64,000 nucleotides of DNA from Bog-473 sp963701955. GTDB lineage: Bacteria > Actinomycetota > Acidimicrobiia > Acidimicrobiales > RAAP-2. The notes beneath the pieces were generated by a model, which saw only the letters and a program-made list of their open reading frames with translations, did not search any database and was not told the DNA's origin. Where the stretch lies: positions 1,860,001 through 1,924,000 of the forward strand of contig OY969694.1 of NCBI GenBank assembly GCA_963701955.1. Direction: 5' to 3'. This document shows, one piece after another, positions 40,794 through 48,889 of the stretch. The number at the start of each line of letters is the position of its first letter. Within the stretch, counting starts at the first letter, position 1. The translations under genes and the position numbers were made by a program.

Positions 40794-41974
40794 GCGAGAC
40801 ACGGGACCTGGTGAACGTGGCCCTGACCGGGCTCACCGCCCGGAAGGTCAGGACGCTCCTCATCATGCTCGGGCCCATCATCGGCGTCGCCGCAATGGTG
40901 TGCGCCATCGGACTGACCGAAAGCGCCAAGGGCCAGCTGCAGGCCCAGCTGGCCCAGCTGGGCACCAACCTCATCATCGCCCAGGCCGGTGGCACCTTCG
41001 GTTCGCAGAACCCGACGTTCCCCCAGGACGCGGTGGCCCGGGTCGAATCGGTGTCCACCGTGACCGCCGCCGCGGCCACGGCCAATCTCTCGGGCGTGGT
41101 CTCTGTCCCGACGCAGGGGGCCAAGACCTACTACGAGGCTTTTCCGGTGCCGGTGCGCGCCGCCGGTGTCGGACTGCCGACCGTGCTCCAGGTCCCGGTG
41201 ACCAGCGGTCGATGGCTCGACGGCGCCGACCTTCAGCTCCATACGAGGGCCGTGGTGCTCGGCGAAGGCATCGCCAAGCAGTACGGCTATCTGCCTGGCG
41301 AAGCCCGCACCATCCGGCTCAACACCGCCAACTTCGCCGTGGTCGGCGTCCTCGGTCCCGTCCCCCTCGATCCTGAGCTGGACAACGCCGTGTTCGTGAC
41401 CGAATGGGCGGCCAAGCACATCCTCGGCACGAACGGCCACCCCAACCAGATCTACATCCGCGCCGCACCGGGCACCACCCAGGCCACCGCCGGCGCCATC
41501 CCCACTGCCATCAGCCTGGGCGGGTCCGACCAGGTGTCGACGCAGATCCCGAGTGATGTGCTCCAGGCGGCGGCCCAGGCCAACAAGACGTTGCAGCAGG
41601 TGGCGCTCCTGGCGGGCCTGCTGGCGCTGACGGTCGGCGGGATCGGTATCGCCAACGTGATGTCGATCTCGGTGATCCAGAGGTCGTCGGAGATCGGGAT
41701 CCGCCGGGCCGTCGGGCACAGCCGGTCGAAGATCGGCGCGCAGTTCCTGCTGGAATCGCTCTTCGTCGGTCTGCTCGGCGGGCTGATCGGCGCCGCGGTC
41801 GGCGTCGGGGTCGTCTACGGCGTCTCGGCGGTCGCCGGGTGGGTCGTGGTGATCGACTACGCGGCGATCCCGCTGTGGATGGGCTTGGCCCTGATCGTCG
41901 CCGTGGTGGCCGGGCTGTTCCCATCCATCAAGGCCGCCCGGCTCGAGCCGCTCGAGACATTGCGCCTCACCTGA
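40790..41974 (+). CDS. ABC transporter permease (MacB/FtsX type)
   Basis: 394 residues, GTG at 40790. One N-terminal helix (VRTLLIMLGPIIGVAAMVCAIG), a large extracellular MacB-like core (about 45-270), then three C-terminal helices (VALLAGLLALTVGGIGIANVM, FLLESLFVGLLGGLIGAAVGVGVVYG, MGLALIVAVVAGLFPSIKAARLEP) with the FtsX hallmark IQRSSEIGIRRAVGHS. With the ATPase and adaptor it forms a tripartite-like exporter; the cargo is unknown. Confidence 0.93.
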   Translation: MSETRDLVNVALTGLTARKVRTLLIMLGPIIGVAAMVCAIGLTESAKGQLQAQLAQLGTNLIIAQAGGTFGSQNPTFPQDAVARVESVSTVTAAAATANLSGVVSVPTQGAKTYYEAFPVPVRAAGVGLPTVLQVPVTSGRWLDGADLQLHTRAVVLGEGIAKQYGYLPGEARTIRLNTANFAVVGVLGPVPLDPELDNAVFVTEWAAKHILGTNGHPNQIYIRAAPGTTQATAGAIPTAISLGGSDQVSTQIPSDVLQAAAQANKTLQQVALLAGLLALTVGGIGIANVMSISVIQRSSEIGIRRAVGHSRSKIGAQFLLESLFVGLLGGLIGAAVGVGVVYGVSAVAGWVVVIDYAAIPLWMGLALIVAVVAGLFPSIKAARLEPLETLRLT

Positions 41975-41977
41975 GCC

Positions 41978-42004
41978 GGTCCGGACTCAGCCCTTCGGCG
42001 GACC
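41978..42004. terminator. Possible bidirectional hairpin between convergent genes
   Basis: GGTCCG (41978-41983) pairs with CGGACC (41999-42004), 15-nt loop, centred in the 43-bp gap between the permease stop and the convergent Gly-rich gene. No T-tract. Confidence 0.35.
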
Positions 42005-42017
42005 AGGTCTCCCCGCC

Positions 42018-42632
42018 TCAACCCGCCGGCCCGCCCGAGTCGGCCCCCGAGTTCCCAACGCCTCCCGCACCCACACCCGCACCGGCACCCGAAGATCCCG
42101 CCACGCCGGTATTCGCCCCCTGGGAGCTTCCCTGCGAGCCACGCGTTCCCGACCCTCCGGCACCTCGCTGGCTGCTCTGACTCCCCGTACCCGCTCCTGC
42201 ACCGGCACCGGCACCGGCACCGGCACCGGCACCGGCACCGGAGTGCGCGCTACTGCGGGCGGACGTCGCGCCGGTCCCCGTACCGCCCGCGCCCGTGCTG
42301 CCCGACGAACCGCTCGAGACGTCCGCCGAAGTGCCCGTGCCTCCCGAATCGCCGGTTGCCCCGGTGGCACCCGTCGCGCCCGAGGAGCCGGTTCCCGACG
42401 AGATGCCCGTGCCCGCACCCGAGTTTCCACCCCCGGTGGCGCCCGATTCCGAGCCGGTGCTCCCCGTCGCCCCGCTGGGATGCGCGTTTCCGGAGACGAC
42501 CAGGCCGCTTCCCTGACCCGAGAGCGACGCCCCGATGGCGACGGCCAACCCGAAGAGGAGGGCGCAGCCGAGGCACAAGGCGGTGATCAGGGCGGATCGC
42601 CCACCCCACCACCGATTCGACCGGTCGACCAC
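42018..42632 (-). CDS. Gly/Ala/Ser-rich secreted or anchored low-complexity protein
   Basis: 204 residues from GTG 42632, with a TACCAT -10 box ending 8 nt upstream. A basic N-terminus and one hydrophobic segment (ALITALCLGCALLFGLAVAIGA) act as signal or anchor. From residue about 40 on the chain is almost only Gly, Ser, Ala and Thr with a few charges, including an (Ala-Gly) run encoded by seven copies of a hexamer. It looks like a wall- or surface-associated flexible protein. No family can be assigned, and low complexity weakens the gene call, though the promoter and signal support it. Confidence 0.6.
   Translation of the reverse strand: MVDRSNRWWGGRSALITALCLGCALLFGLAVAIGASLSGQGSGLVVSGNAHPSGATGSTGSESGATGGGNSGAGTGISSGTGSSGATGATGATGDSGGTGTSADVSSGSSGSTGAGGTGTGATSARSSAHSGAGAGAGAGAGAGAGAGTGSQSSQRGAGGSGTRGSQGSSQGANTGVAGSSGAGAGVGAGGVGNSGADSGGPAG
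42199..42240. repeat. Hexanucleotide tandem repeat (GCACCG)x7
   Basis: Seven perfect copies in the Gly/Ala-rich gene, read on the minus strand as Ala-Gly repeats. Slippage would change protein length by two residues per unit without shifting frame. Confidence 0.95.
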
Positions 42633-42640
42633 CGGCTGCG

Positions 42641-42646
42641 ATGGTA
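42641..42646 (-). promoter_or_regulatory. -10 box TACCAT for the Gly-rich protein gene (leaderless)
   Basis: Minus-strand TACCAT ends 8 nt before GTG 42632. Confidence 0.45.
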
Positions 42647-42704
42647 CCCGTCGCAGCCCGCCTCCGCCGGGGCGGCGCCATGCTCTGCTCCTGAGGCCGC
42701 AACC

Positions 42705-42710
42705 TATAGT
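42705..42710 (+). promoter_or_regulatory. -10 box TATAGT for the TauD-like gene
   Basis: A near-consensus TATAGT upstream of the dioxygenase. A start near 42717 would leave about 38 nt of leader before ATG 42755, or almost none if GTG 42722 is used. The same TATAGT hexamer precedes the SDR gene at 44645. Confidence 0.5.
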
Positions 42711-42754
42711 GGCGTGCGATCGTGCACGTTTGGACGACGGCGAGGCACACCACC

Positions 42755-43630
42755 ATGACGCTCCAGCTCTGCGACATCTCCCCCGTGTTCGGAACCCTCG
42801 TTGAAGGCCTCGACGTCCACGCCGACCTCGACGTGGACACTTGCACGACCCTGCGGAACGCCTTCGACGAGCGCGGCGTCCTCGTCTTGCGGGACATCGA
42901 CATCGACGCGGAGGAGCAGAAGTACCTCGCCGGGGTCCTGACCACGACCGACCAGCCGGAGAGGACCGCCACGGAGAGTTCGGCCCACCTCTATCCCACC
43001 AACATCTCCAACCGGGACGAGGGGGGCAACGCGCCGTTCGGAAGCCTGCTCTACCACTCCGACATGATGTGGTCGGCCACCCCCATGCAGCTGCTCTCGC
43101 TCTACGCCCTCGACGTCGAGCAGCCTTCGGTCCCCACCATCTTTGCCAGCACGACGAACGCCTGGGACACCCTGCCCGACGACCTTCGTTCCCGGGTGGA
43201 GAACCGCGAGGCCCTCCACATCACGGGCCAGCAGCAGCGGGGTGACAACAAGGATCAGTTGCTCAGGCCGATCAGGGACACCGACGAGTACACCATCACG
43301 CCGATCGGAAACCCCCACCCGCGTACCGGTGCGACGATGCTCTACGTGAGCCAGATGATGACGCGCGAGATCGTGGGCCTGCCGCCTGAGGAGAGCGAGG
43401 AACTGCTCGAGGAGCTCTTCGCCCATCTCTACAGCCCGGCGAACACGTGGCGGCACGAATGGAAGAACGGCGATCTCGTCCTGTGGGACAACCTCGCGGT
43501 CCAGCACGCGCGGCCCTCGGTGAGCCTGGAGGGACCGGCTCGGACGTTACGCAAGGTCATCGCCCCTTCCCCGAGGCGCGGCATCGTCGCCAACACGGTC
43601 GAGGCGCCACGCTTCACGCGAGCGGGGTAG
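42755..43630 (+). CDS. TauD/TfdA-family Fe(II)/2-oxoglutarate dioxygenase
   Basis: 291 residues from ATG 42755; GTG 42722 would add 11 residues, but the homologous part begins at MTLQLCDISPVFG. Iron ligands: H101-x-D103 (YHSDMMW) and H251 (VQHARPSV); a 2-oxoglutarate-binding Arg lies in PARTLRKV (R263 or R266). Other family features are RNAFDERGVLVLRD and WRHEWKNGDLVLWDN. Cytoplasmic oxygenase; the substrate could be a sulfonate, aryloxyacid or other small acid. It is followed by two SDRs, suggesting a small catabolic set. Confidence 0.88.
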   Translation: MTLQLCDISPVFGTLVEGLDVHADLDVDTCTTLRNAFDERGVLVLRDIDIDAEEQKYLAGVLTTTDQPERTATESSAHLYPTNISNRDEGGNAPFGSLLYHSDMMWSATPMQLLSLYALDVEQPSVPTIFASTTNAWDTLPDDLRSRVENREALHITGQQQRGDNKDQLLRPIRDTDEYTITPIGNPHPRTGATMLYVSQMMTREIVGLPPEESEELLEELFAHLYSPANTWRHEWKNGDLVLWDNLAVQHARPSVSLEGPARTLRKVIAPSPRRGIVANTVEAPRFTRAG

Positions 43631-43721
43631 CCCCGGGCGCTCGCATCAGCTCGCGTCGGTGCCGACGCGTGCCCGAGACCGGTCGCCGGTCCGAACCAGA
43701 CCCACCAACGAAAGGATGCCA

Positions 43722-44561
43722 GTGTCAGGACGCATGCAGGGGAAGAAGGCCGTCGTCGTCGGGGCCGGTCAGTTGCCCAGCGAGTTCGTCGGCATCGGTC
43801 GCGCCGTCGCCGAGCTGTTCGCCCGCGAGGGTGCCGAAGTCTGTGCCGTCGACCGGGAGATGGAGCGGGCCCAGGAGACCGTCAAGGCAATCGAGGCCAA
43901 CGGCGGCCGGGCCCACGCCATCGCGGCCGATGTCGGCAATCCGGAGGACTGCGCCAGGTTGGTGGAGGAGGCGCACGCCAAAATGGGGCGCGTCGACGCC
44001 CTGGTCAACAACGTGGCGACCGAGGCGGGGGATACCGATGCCCTGAACCTCGAAGTCGAAGCCTGGGACAAGATCATGCAGGTGAACCTCCGCGCCATGT
44101 GGCTGACGGCGAGGGCGGCGATCCCCCTCATGCAGGCGCAGGGTGGCGGCACGATCGTGAACACCTCGTCGGCGGGTTCGCGCACCGCGGGTGGATCGTT
44201 CTTCGCCTACGGGATCTCGAAGTCGGGAGTCGACGCCCTCACGCACAAGCTGGCGGTCACCTACGCCCCGTGGGGCATCCGCTGCAATTCGGTGCTGCCC
44301 TCGTGGGTGGCGACGCAGCACTCGAGCGAGGGGCTGATCGGCTCCGGAGTGGTCGAGAGCAAGGAAGACCTCGTTGCCATGGGCAAGCGCATGACACCCC
44401 TCGGTCGCATGGGTGATGCCTGGGATGTCGCCTACGCGGTGCTCTTCTTCTCCTGCGACGAGTCGCTGCACGTCACGGCGCAGAACCTGCCCGTCGACGG
44501 AGGGACCACGGCGGTCGTGGGCATGTACCAGCGACCGAAGAACGCCCCGGAACCGTCGTAG
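43722..44561 (+). CDS. Short-chain dehydrogenase/reductase
   Basis: 279 residues from GTG 43722, spaced 5 nt from AAAGGA; ATG 43716 and 43734 are alternatives. SDR fold with NNVATEAGD, catalytic Ser in NTSSAGSRTAGG, Y-x3-K in AYGISKSGVDAL and a C-terminal LPVDGGTTAVVG. The nucleotide loop is unusual: GAGQLPSEFVGIGRA instead of TGxxxGIG, an insertion of several residues that may change cofactor binding. Asp in CAVDRE suggests NAD over NADP. Substrate unknown. Confidence 0.88.
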   Translation: MSGRMQGKKAVVVGAGQLPSEFVGIGRAVAELFAREGAEVCAVDREMERAQETVKAIEANGGRAHAIAADVGNPEDCARLVEEAHAKMGRVDALVNNVATEAGDTDALNLEVEAWDKIMQVNLRAMWLTARAAIPLMQAQGGGTIVNTSSAGSRTAGGSFFAYGISKSGVDALTHKLAVTYAPWGIRCNSVLPSWVATQHSSEGLIGSGVVESKEDLVAMGKRMTPLGRMGDAWDVAYAVLFFSCDESLHVTAQNLPVDGGTTAVVGMYQRPKNAPEPS

Positions 44562-44603
44562 GACCTCCCGACCGTTGCCGTTGCCGTTGCACCAGGTCGG
44601 GCT

Positions 44604-44609
44604 TATAGT
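44604..44609 (+). promoter_or_regulatory. -10 box TATAGT for the second SDR gene
   Basis: TATAGT in the 83-bp gap before ATG 44645; transcription would start near 44616, leaving a short leader with a G-rich ribosome site (GGGGGGATGCGG). Confidence 0.45.
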
Positions 44610-44644
44610 CCCTGCGACACACGTCGATCAGGGGGGATGCGGGC

Positions 44645-45553
44645 ATGGACGAGCTGAGATTCGACGGGAAATCCGTGATTGTGACGGGTGCGGGGCGCGG
44701 TTTCGGGCGTTGTCACGCGTTGGAGCTCGCGGCCAGGGGCGCCCGCGTCGTGGTGGTCGACTACGGGATGGAGCTCAACGGCTTGGGTTCGTCGCCCGAA
44801 CCGGCCGAACAGGTCGCCAAGGAGATTGAGGCTGCCGGCGGCGAGGCGATCGCAGTGTTCGCGGACCTGTCCGTCGAAGCCGAGGCGGCGCGGGCGGTGC
44901 AGACCGCCATCGACAATTTCGGGAAGCTCGACGTGCTGGTGAACAACGCTGGGATCGCCGACCCGGACTGGCTCGACGATCAGACCTCCGAGCGCATCGA
45001 GCGGATGACGCGCCACCAGTACTACTCGACGGTGTGGACGACGAAGGCGGCATGGCCCCACATCAAGGCGTCCGGCGGGAACATCGTGAACACCGCGTCC
45101 GAGGCCATGCTGGGCAACGTGCCCAAGGCGGCGAGCTACTGCGGGGCGAAGGGCGGGGTGTTCGCCTTCACGCGCGCGCTGGCACTCGACGGGCAACGCT
45201 TCGGCATCCGGGTGAATCAGATCTGCCCGCGGGGCAATACCCGATTGTCGGCGCCCGAGGTCCTGGCCTTCCACTTCGATCAGCCGGTCGAATGGTTCAA
45301 GAGTGAATGGTTCGAGGGGATGAAGCCCGAGTACGTGTCGGCGGCCGTCATCTTCTTCGCACACGAATCGTGCCAGCTGACCGCCGAGACGTTCGTGTGC
45401 GGGAACTCCCAGGTGCAGCGCGTCGTGGTCGTCGAGACTCAGGGCATCACGGGAACCGAGGGCGTGAGCCCCGAGGAGATTGCCGCGAATCTCGACAAGG
45501 TCATGGACATGACCGACGCCACCGTCATGACCCACGAGATGCCGACGGCCTGA
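44645..45553 (+). CDS. Short-chain dehydrogenase/reductase (peroxisomal 17beta-HSD4/MFE-2-like)
   Basis: 302 residues, ATG at 44645. Motifs: VIVTGAGRGFGRCHALELAARGARVVVVDYG, with an insert GMELNGLGSSPEPAEQVAKEIEAAGG like MFE-2 type 3-hydroxyacyl-CoA dehydrogenases, NNAGIADPDW, NTASEAML, Y-x3-K in ASYCGAKGG. The Asp after VVVV indicates NAD(H). The C-terminal about 60 residues extend past the normal SDR end. It may act on hydroxyacyl-CoA or steroid-like alcohols. Its stop is 39 bp from the convergent nuoN stop. Confidence 0.87.
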   Translation: MDELRFDGKSVIVTGAGRGFGRCHALELAARGARVVVVDYGMELNGLGSSPEPAEQVAKEIEAAGGEAIAVFADLSVEAEAARAVQTAIDNFGKLDVLVNNAGIADPDWLDDQTSERIERMTRHQYYSTVWTTKAAWPHIKASGGNIVNTASEAMLGNVPKAASYCGAKGGVFAFTRALALDGQRFGIRVNQICPRGNTRLSAPEVLAFHFDQPVEWFKSEWFEGMKPEYVSAAVIFFAHESCQLTAETFVCGNSQVQRVVVVETQGITGTEGVSPEEIAANLDKVMDMTDATVMTHEMPTA

Positions 45554-45592
45554 CCTGCGGGACGTGGCTCGGCCTCGGTGAGGTCGGCTGGC

Positions 45593-47348
45593 TCAGTGCG
45601 GCAGGAACAAGAGCGTCGCCTGGTGGGCGAAGTCGATCAGCGGCTGGGGCCACACCCCGAAGACGACGGTCACGCCCGTGCAGAGCCCGATGGCCACGCT
45701 GGTGAGCACCGGCACGGGTACCCGGTCGGGCGTCGGCTCCGATGCTCCGGTGGCCTCGTCGTCGAGAAGGATCTGCTCGTTGAGGGTGGTCACCGAACCT
45801 GCGACCGCCGCCGGCGTGGCCCACTCGAGTCCGCCATTGCCCGTTGTCTCCACACCCCCTGCGCGGCCTTCGGCGCTCCCGGCCGGAGCGGTGAGCTCGA
45901 TCGTGCTCCCGCCCACCATGGCGTCCCCCGCGCCGAGGGCCGACGAGCCGCCTGCACCTCCCTCTGCCTCGCCGAGTCCCCCCCCGGCGTACATGAGCAC
46001 GGCGACCCGCAGGTAGAAGTATGCAGCCACCACCGCGGTCACCATGGCGATGGCCCCGAGCGGCACGTAGCCGGCGTCGACGGCAGCGAAGACGACCTGG
46101 ACCTTGGCCCACAGGCCCGTGGTGAACGGGGCTCCCGCCTGGGCCAGCAACAAGACCGCAAAGGCCAGAGCCAGCACGGGTTGGCGTCCGGCCAGGCCGC
46201 GGTAGCGCGACAGATCGTGGTCGGCGTCGCCCTGGCGCCCCAGCACCGTCACCACGGCGAAGCTGCCGACTGACATGATCATGTAGGCGAAGAGGTAGTA
46301 GAGCGACGCGCTGACGCCCCGGGCCGTACCGGCCACCACGCCGAGGAGGATGAAGCCGGCGTGGTTGATGGACGAGTACGCCAGCATCCGCTTCACGTCG
46401 CGCTGGCGCAGCGCCACGAAGGCGCCGAGGACGAGTGAGAGCACGGCCAGCCCGTAGGCGACGGGCCGCCAATCGCTCGTCACCACCCCGAGAGACGAGA
46501 CCAGCACCCTGAGCATCGCGGCGAAAGCGCCTGCCTTGGCCACGGCGGCCATGAACCCGGTCACCGGTGAGGGCGCACCCTGGTACACGTCGGGGGTCCA
46601 CATGTGGAACGGCACCGCCGCAATCTTGAAGGCGAATCCCACGAGCATGAGGGAGAGCCCGGCCAGCAGGAGCCCGTTCGACAGCAGGACGTTCTTCGAG
46701 AGGAAGTCGGAGATCTGGGTGAGGTTTGTCGACCCGGTGGCACCGTAGGTCAGCGCGATGCCGTACACGAAGATGGCCGACGAGAAGCCGCCCAGAATGA
46801 AGTACTTGAGCGCGGCCTCGCCCGAGGATGACCGGCGGTAGTTGAAGGCGGTCAGCACGTAGAGCGCAATGGAGAGGATCTCGAGCCCGAGGAAGATGAC
46901 GATCAGGTCGTTGGCCATCGCCATCACCATGGCGCCCGAGGCGGAGACCATGGCCAGCACGTGGAATTCGGCCCCCTGCACCCCCTCGCGCCGCAGGTAT
47001 CCGTCGGCCACCAGCGCGGCTCAGCAGCATGGCGATGGCGACCAGCATGATGACCAGGACGCTGAAGCCGTCCATCACCACGGCCTGGGCGACGTAGGTG
47101 TGCGGACCGTGGTCCTGCACGTCGGCCCACTGCCAAAGGGCGATCCCGAGCGCCCCGCCCGAGATGACCACCGTGGCGACGGTGCTCACGGCAACCCGCA
47201 AGGGCCGGCGTACCAGCGAGGCCACACCCAGGAGGAGGACGGCGCCGCCGATCATGATGATGGGGGGCAAGATGGCCAGCCAGCGGATGGGGGGCACGGC
47301 GATTGAATTGGACGTGGTGTGCGTCGCGGCAAAGAGGGGCGCGATCAC
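45593..47348 (-). CDS. nuoN: NADH-quinone oxidoreductase subunit N (frameshift near 47018)
   Basis: GTG start 47348 overlapping the nuoM stop; total span is 3n+1. The first about 110 codons (IAPLFAATHTTSN ... LVAIAMLLS) and the remainder (LVADGYLRREGVQGAEFHVL onward) are in different frames; removing one G of the GG at 47018-47019 restores AMLLSALVADGYLRR. Proton-pumping antiporter-like membrane subunit with the key helices (GEAALKYFILGGFSSAIFVYG, FKIAAVPFHMWTPDVYQGAPSPVTGFMA). The last cytoplasmic loop and tail carry a Gly/Ala/acidic insert (about residues 470-550). Last gene of the nuo operon. Confidence 0.9.
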
Positions 47349-48889
47349 TTCAGTCCTCCCGTGCTGCGGGCGACCGGCACCGTCGGCTGGCCGTGGGACG
47401 TGACCGATTCGACGTGGGCGACGAGTTGGTCGACGGTCGGGTTGATCCGATCGAGCACCGGCTTGGGGTACACGCCCAGGAAGACGATGAGGATGAGCAG
47501 CGGTGCCATGACCAGTCGCTCCACGGTGACGAGGTCGGGCGTCCGCTCGTCGTCGGGGCGGGGCTCGCCGTGGAAGACCTGCTGGTAGGCCCACAGCAGG
47601 TAGATGGCAGCCACGATGACCCCGAGCACGGCGACCACGGCCCACCAGCGATGGGTGATGAATGTGCCGGAGAGCACGAGGAACTCGCTGACGAAGCCGT
47701 TCAGCCCGGGCACCCCGATGGAGGCGAGCATCGCCACGGTGAACACCGCGGCCATGACCGGCGCCGCCTTCTGGAGCCCGCGGATCTCGCCGGTCTGCCA
47801 GGTGCCGCGGCGCTGGTAGAGGAAGCCGATCAGGATGAACAGGGCTCCAACGATGAGGCCGTGGTTGACCATCAGCAGCACGCCACCGGCCAGGCCCTGG
47901 GGGCTCAGCGCCACGATCCCCAACGCGATGAACCCGATCTGGGCGAGCGACGAGTACGCGACGAGCCGCTTCATGTCGCGCTGGGCGCAGGCCACGATGG
48001 CTCCGTAGACGATGCCGATGACGGCCAGCGTCAACACCAGCGGGGCCAGGGTGCGGGTGGCCTGGGGGAACAAGCTGAGATCGAAACGGATGATGCCGTA
48101 GGTGCCCAACTTGGCCAGGACGCCCGCCAGCACGACAGAGGCCTCCTCGGGAGCCTCGGTGTACGCGTCGGGTGACCAGGTGTGCAACGGGAACAGAGGC
48201 GCCTTGACGGCGAAGGCCGCGGTGAAGGCCGAGAAGAGCAGCACACCCTCGGCACCCGTCAGGTGGGTCCGCATCAGGGGGCCGAGCGAGAAGGTCAGGA
48301 CGTGGGTCTGCGACTGGTGGATGAAGGCGAGTGCCAGGATCCCGACGAGCAAGAAGGCCGACCCGAGGAAGGTGTACAGGAAGAACTTCACCGCGGCGTA
48401 GGCACGGCGCTGATGTCCCCACCCGGCGATGATGAAGTACGCGGGCACCAGGGTCAGCTCGAACATGAAGAAGAAGACCAAGAGGTCGAGCGAGAGGAAG
48501 CTGCCCATCACCGCCGCCTCGAGCAGGAGCAGCCAGGCGAAATAGACCCGCTCGTTGGCACGGTCACGCCCGAGCACGATGGCCAGCGGGAACAACAACG
48601 CGGTCAGAAGCACCAGGAAGATGGAGATCCCGTCGACACCGAGGTACCAGCGCACACCCAGGCTGGACCCCGTATAGGCATGGTCCGAGACAAGCTGGAA
48701 GCCGCCGTCGTGCACCTTCATGGCGATCAGGGCGGCCACGGCGAAGCCCAGGGTCACGAGCGACGTGATGATGGCCAGGGCGAATGTGAGCTCGCGGGGG
48801 AACCGCTTGTCGAGACCGAGGAGGCCGAGCAGCGCGGCGCCGATGGCCGGGATCAAGACGAGCAGGGTGAGGAACGGCACGGAGTGCAT
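47345..48889 (-). CDS. nuoM: NADH-quinone oxidoreductase subunit M
   Basis: 514 residues, ATG 48889 sharing one base with the nuoL stop (TGATG). Fourteen-helix antiporter-like subunit: GVDGISIFLVLLTALLFPLAIVLG, EAAVMGSFLSLDLLVFFFMFELTLVPAYF with the essential Glu, FAVKAPLFPLHTWSPDAYTEAPEEASVVLAG with the conserved Lys, and LVAYSSLAQIGFIALGI. It transports protons in complex I. Its start is identified by homology; the open frame fuses with nuoL only because of the nuoL frameshift. Confidence 0.95.
   Translation of the reverse strand: MHSVPFLTLLVLIPAIGAALLGLLGLDKRFPRELTFALAIITSLVTLGFAVAALIAMKVHDGGFQLVSDHAYTGSSLGVRWYLGVDGISIFLVLLTALLFPLAIVLGRDRANERVYFAWLLLLEAAVMGSFLSLDLLVFFFMFELTLVPAYFIIAGWGHQRRAYAAVKFFLYTFLGSAFLLVGILALAFIHQSQTHVLTFSLGPLMRTHLTGAEGVLLFSAFTAAFAVKAPLFPLHTWSPDAYTEAPEEASVVLAGVLAKLGTYGIIRFDLSLFPQATRTLAPLVLTLAVIGIVYGAIVACAQRDMKRLVAYSSLAQIGFIALGIVALSPQGLAGGVLLMVNHGLIVGALFILIGFLYQRRGTWQTGEIRGLQKAAPVMAAVFTVAMLASIGVPGLNGFVSEFLVLSGTFITHRWWAVVAVLGVIVAAIYLLWAYQQVFHGEPRPDDERTPDLVTVERLVMAPLLILIVFLGVYPKPVLDRINPTVDQLVAHVESVTSHGQPTVPVARSTGGLK

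Noticed and set aside
44572..44589. CCGTTG x3 repeat before the SDR gene
   Set aside because: Only three units in a short intergenic region; likely chance, though the hexamer also occurs in the HelD repeat.
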